A stretch of 64,000 nt of DNA from Polytrichum commune (taxonomy: Eukaryota; Streptophyta; Polytrichopsida; Polytrichales; Polytrichaceae): positions 27,577,501-27,641,500 of the forward strand of contig OX485805.1 in assembly GCA_950295325.1 (NCBI GenBank), given 5' to 3'. This document shows, piece after piece, positions 61,181 to 64,000 of the stretch. The translations under genes were made by a program, and so were the position numbers. The notes beneath the pieces are model-generated. The model did not search any database. It was not told the DNA's origin and saw only the letters and a program-made list of their open reading frames with translations. Position 1 is the stretch's first letter, and each line of letters begins with the position of its first letter.

Positions 61181-62778
61181 GTGAGCGTGTGGCCCTTCCA
61201 CGAGAGCCACTGCGTGTGATCGTCGAGATTGATCTTCAACCCCCAGCCCGAAGCGTGATGATCCACCAGGTCCTGTAACTCCGCCACCACCTCGTCACCG
61301 ATGGGCACCGCACAGAAGTGAAGGCGGCGCATGCGCTGCACCCACTGCGCTCGCGACTCCAGCCTCTCTGTGAAGGCGCAGCGGCTGCTGCTGCTCATGC
61401 TCCTCAACCCATCATCTTCCATCGTAACAATATCAGAGCAGACGACATCCTTGATCCTCCGGCCCACATTATTTTCGTACTCCAGGCGGTGGATCTCGTA
61501 GTCATTCCCGCCCTGCATCAGCGTGGCCAGGAAGTCGAAGGGTAGCCATTCGTGGTCGTACAAGTTTCGCAGGCGGACCCCCACATCCGGCGAGGTCGTG
61601 TCACAGTCTTCTTCGTAGAGTGTCACCACCGCCGGGTTCAGGCTATGCACCAATGCCAGGAATTTATCACGTGGACAAACCGACCCTGCAGCATAAGTAC
61701 AATGGGTTATTACATCAACTTATATTCACTGAAACTGCTTCCAAAGTAGACACCCTTAACAGAAAAACTCTATAGATGTGCCACATCATTGGAAAGATGA
61801 CTGATTCATACAGTCAGCAGCTCACAAAAACAAATGGGTTTTATTTCCCTCCCTTCCATTCTTCAGGCTTCCTTTTTCTCCTCCTCCCACCTTGTAATCC
61901 ATTTTCCTCTCTCTACCTTCCTTCCGACCTTATGTGTTTCCTTGGGTCTTCCGTCAAGCCTTCATATACATTGTATTTAAGTAAGCATCCTTTGAACTCT
62001 CCATAAGCCGGACTAAACGGCGGTTGTTCTTTCCTCTTGGTTTTATTCCAGTCATCTTTCCCTTCGATCCTTTCCAATGACGTGGCACATCTATAGAAAT
62101 GCCACATATCTATTTTGTTTTGATTTTGGGAAGGATCGAAGATGTACCACATCATTGAAAATTCCCTTCGATCCTTTCCAAAATCAAAACAAAATACAAA
62201 TGTATGTATATAGAGAGAGAGACTGACAATGACCCCATATGGATCAAGGATGGAACGAGGCCCACCTATTCCCTGGAGCGACGAAGCAGCTCCACTTGGC
62301 CCGGGAAACTCAGCGCTGCTCTCATCCGCAACGTAGTGCAACCGAAGTGCACAGTTGACACCCAAGCACTCCCCCTCGCGTAAGTCCAAGTCGCTAGCCT
62401 CCAGATCCTCTAGGGGCTGCGACAGGACACGGAACTCGAGACGGACACCTCGGGAAGAAGCAAAATGGATGAGCCGGGAGCCCAAATACTCATAAGTGGC
62501 CTTAAGTTTGGGAGGGGTAGGAAGCTGGGCAGCCGTGCTGGACACAGTAAGGCGGACGTGGGGAGGACCTTCTGTCCGATCCGCCAGGGCTTGGATGAAG
62601 GTGGGCCATTGCATGCAATGGGAAGTGGAGAAATCCACAATGTGCACCTCCTTCCTGCCTTCGAATGCTTCCAGTAACGCTCCGTTCGCGGCCATGAAGC
62701 CGAAACAGTAATGAGGGGTCATGCCTACGAACTTCGTGAGCTCGTCCAGGCTCAGCATCCTCTGTGTCGAATTCGAGT
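61150..62778 (-). CDS. GRAS transcription regulator, SCL32/SHORT-ROOT-like, 5' part outside window
   Basis: Two exons on the minus strand: 62778-62224 and 61685-61150. They are joined in phase (donor after 62224, acceptor AG at 61687-61686), giving 362 C-terminal residues. The first codon is completed by an upstream exon not found here. Visible are the VHIID-type motif (VHIVDFSTSHCMQWP) preceded by GFMAANGALLEAFEG, the VNCALRLHY stretch (PFYRE region), LNPAVVTLYEEDCD, and the C-terminal SAW block ending WKGHTLTFASTWRP. The wording of the VHIID and SAW regions points to the SCL32/SHR side of the family. The first leucine-rich repeat and N-terminus must lie beyond 62779, probably right of the window. 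GRAS proteins act in the nucleus with DNA-binding partners; as I recall flowering-plant SCL32 is intronless, so the intron is notable. Confidence 0.93.
61770..62096. mobile_element. Inverted-repeat element in the GRAS intron
   Basis: CTATAGATGTGCCACATCAT at 61770-61789, followed by TGGAAAGATGACTG, is inverted at 62049-62096 (CAGTCATCTTTCCC, then CCAATGACGTGGCACATCTA plus TAG), with a 14-base insertion in the right arm. Probably a MITE; the target duplication is not clear. Confidence 0.65.
62111..62196. repeat. 31-bp near-perfect hairpin in the GRAS intron
   Basis: Arm 62111-62141 (TATTTTGTTTTGATTTTGGG plus AAGGATCGAAG) is inverted at 62166-62196 with a single mismatch and a 24-nt loop. The end of the stem (CTTCGATCCTTTCCAA) also occurs a third time at about 62061-62076. 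Size and pairing are compatible with a young small-RNA hairpin, or with the tip of a fold-back element. Confidence 0.8.
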
Positions 62779-62869
62779 CTATAACCATATGTCAGCACCA
62801 CAAGATTCAAATGATGAGTAATTTATAAGAACCAGCTTCTTCATCCCCATGCTGGATGGTAATAATGCA

Positions 62870-63425
62870 GTCCTCTGGTTCTAGCACTTGTCCCAAACCC
62901 CAGGTCCCAAAGGTCAGAGGTGAAGTATAATATTGGATTCAATCACTCTAAATGTTACTACTTCCTGCTCTAGAAACTCTACTTCAGAGAGGAAGTCTTG
63001 CTCTGAAATAACTGAATTACTTCAAGATAGACAATTAGCCTCCAATGTGGATCTGTGCCTGGAAGAAGTACAGGGCTGCATTACCACCTGTATATGCACC
63101 AGACCAATATTCGTGATGTATCACCAGCTTCTGATGCATGTCAGGTGGTAATGTAGCTCTCTGGTTCTAGCACTTGTCCAAAACCCCAAAGGTCAGATAT
63201 GAATGTAACGATGCATTACAACAAAAGTTGTTAACTAGTTAGTCAGATCACTCCCGATGTTACTACTTCCTGCTCTAGAGGTCGGGAGTGATCTGAAGAA
63301 CAAGTTATATCTCAATGAGGAAGTGTTGCTCTGAAATAGCTGAAGAGAGGTTAAGTACTCAAGATAGACAATTACCAGCCTCTCATGTGGATCTGTGCCT
63401 GGTAGAACTAGAGGGTTCTTGCAAG
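62870..63425 (+). repeat. Two diverged ~290-bp direct repeats upstream of GRAS exon
   Basis: CTCTGGTTCTAGCACTTGTC (about 62872 and 63160), TGTTACTACTTCCTGCTCTA (about 62952 and 63259), AAGATAGACAATTA and ATGTGGATCTGTGCCTGG recur in order. The duplication lies in the upstream intron or 5' region of the GRAS gene. Confidence 0.8.
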
Positions 63426-63618
63426 GTATTGTAAACAAAAATATGCGAAAATACCGATACCCTTCCGGTATCACAAAACAAAATCGAAATCCTCACATTA
63501 TATACCCAAGAGGTATCAAAAAAAAGTGATACCAGCCCAACACATCCTTTGAGAAACTAAAATCAGGGAGAGACGGGGTTCCCTCTGCAGCTCTCTACCC
63601 ATTGCTATAATTCATATG

Positions 63619-63970
63619 TGTTGGATGACATATTACGTTCATCCAGTCACCGGACAGACTCTGTTCAGTAGACAGGAAGTTTCTAGATAGGATTATTCTA
63701 GAAGGAGAAGTTCAAGACACACACACACTTATTAGCCCAGATAGACAATGGACCTCCTTATCTTTGTACATGTAGTGTATCTAGAGCGAGTGTAGCTCAG
63801 GCAGATATGGCAATGCATTATACATAGATCAAGGCACTTTCATCAGGCGTAGGAATTACAATAGCTAGTATTCCGTAAGATGTAACAGCATAGCGTAGCA
63901 ATAAAATTTCATTGAATCGCAGAGTTGATTTCTCACACAGATACATGTGTACTTGGTTCAGTTTTCATCA
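63619..63970 (+). mobile_element. Solo LTR, copia-like (352 bp)
   Basis: Begins TGTTGGATGACATATTACG and ends GTTTTCATCA, so it has TG...CA. It is flanked by an exact 5-bp repeat ATATG (63614-63618 and 63971-63975). A CAATAAAATTTCATTGAATC stretch about 70 bp before the 3' end looks like an LTR polyadenylation region. No internal retroelement sequence follows. Copia assignment rests on size and the TGTTGGA start. Confidence 0.82.
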
Positions 63971-64000
63971 ATATGTAACCCGTAACTTTATAATATCTTC

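Noticed and set aside
61318-61545. Plus-strand open frames opposite the GRAS exons (also 62465-62711)
   Set aside because: GC-rich shadows of the well-supported minus-strand GRAS coding sequence.
63420-63542. Second LTR on the minus strand ending in CCAACA at 63542
   Set aside because: The end looks LTR-like, but no matching start or 5-bp duplication of CATCC could be found.

Overview
The window is nuclear DNA of a land plant. The evidence is three spliced plant genes: a TMEM62-type metallophosphoesterase, a U-box/armadillo E3 ligase with an unusually long N-terminal region, and a GRAS transcription regulator of the SCL32/SHORT-ROOT side of the family. They sit in AT-rich DNA crowded with small transposons. 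The GRAS gene is split by an intron, whereas as I recall its flowering-plant relatives are mostly intronless. With the divergent protein sequences and wide gene spacing, this suggests a fern, lycophyte or other non-seed plant, but the sequence does not settle the lineage. I found no rRNA, tRNA or CRISPR array.

Layout. 1-22 kb has no recognisable host gene. It holds a nested cluster of MITEs (3.3-6 kb), a 24-bp minisatellite (12 kb), a field of about 17 short GGGAG/CTCCC palindromes (14.2-18.7 kb), a 227-bp direct repeat pair (18.4/19.7 kb) and a pogo/Tigger-like element that keeps the tail of its transposase (20.2-21.1 kb). 22.2-27.6 kb (+) is the metallophosphoesterase gene, 5 exons and 767 aa. 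28.2-28.6 kb has a possible decayed ABC-transporter fragment. 29-47 kb is again mobile-element territory: a broken Tc1-type (DD34E) transposase, a SINE with 14-bp target duplications, a Gypsy-like solo LTR, two Harbinger-type elements back to back, several copies of a 226-bp hAT MITE (one containing a second MITE), microsatellites and long G runs. 47-50 kb contains open but unrecognised DNA. 50.4-58.8 kb (+) is the U-box/ARM gene, 7 exons and 1079 aa. 61.1-62.8 kb (-) is the 3' part of the GRAS gene, which continues past the right edge. The window ends in a copia-type solo LTR (63.6-64.0 kb).

The three genes do not form a pathway. The metallophosphoesterase is a predicted membrane enzyme, the U-box protein a predicted ubiquitin ligase, and the GRAS protein a transcriptional regulator. 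The U-box and GRAS genes lie tail to tail, with tandem duplications in the 2.3 kb between them.

Exon boundaries were chosen by GT/AG sites and codon phase, and every junction listed keeps the frame. Mobile elements were called from terminal inverted repeats plus exact or near-exact target-site duplications read in the sequence. I see no convincing new multi-gene system. The most unusual signals are the palindrome field with half-sites resembling the hAT MITE ends, the several-layer nested MITE stack at 3.3-5.3 kb, and a DD34E Tc1 transposase in a plant.
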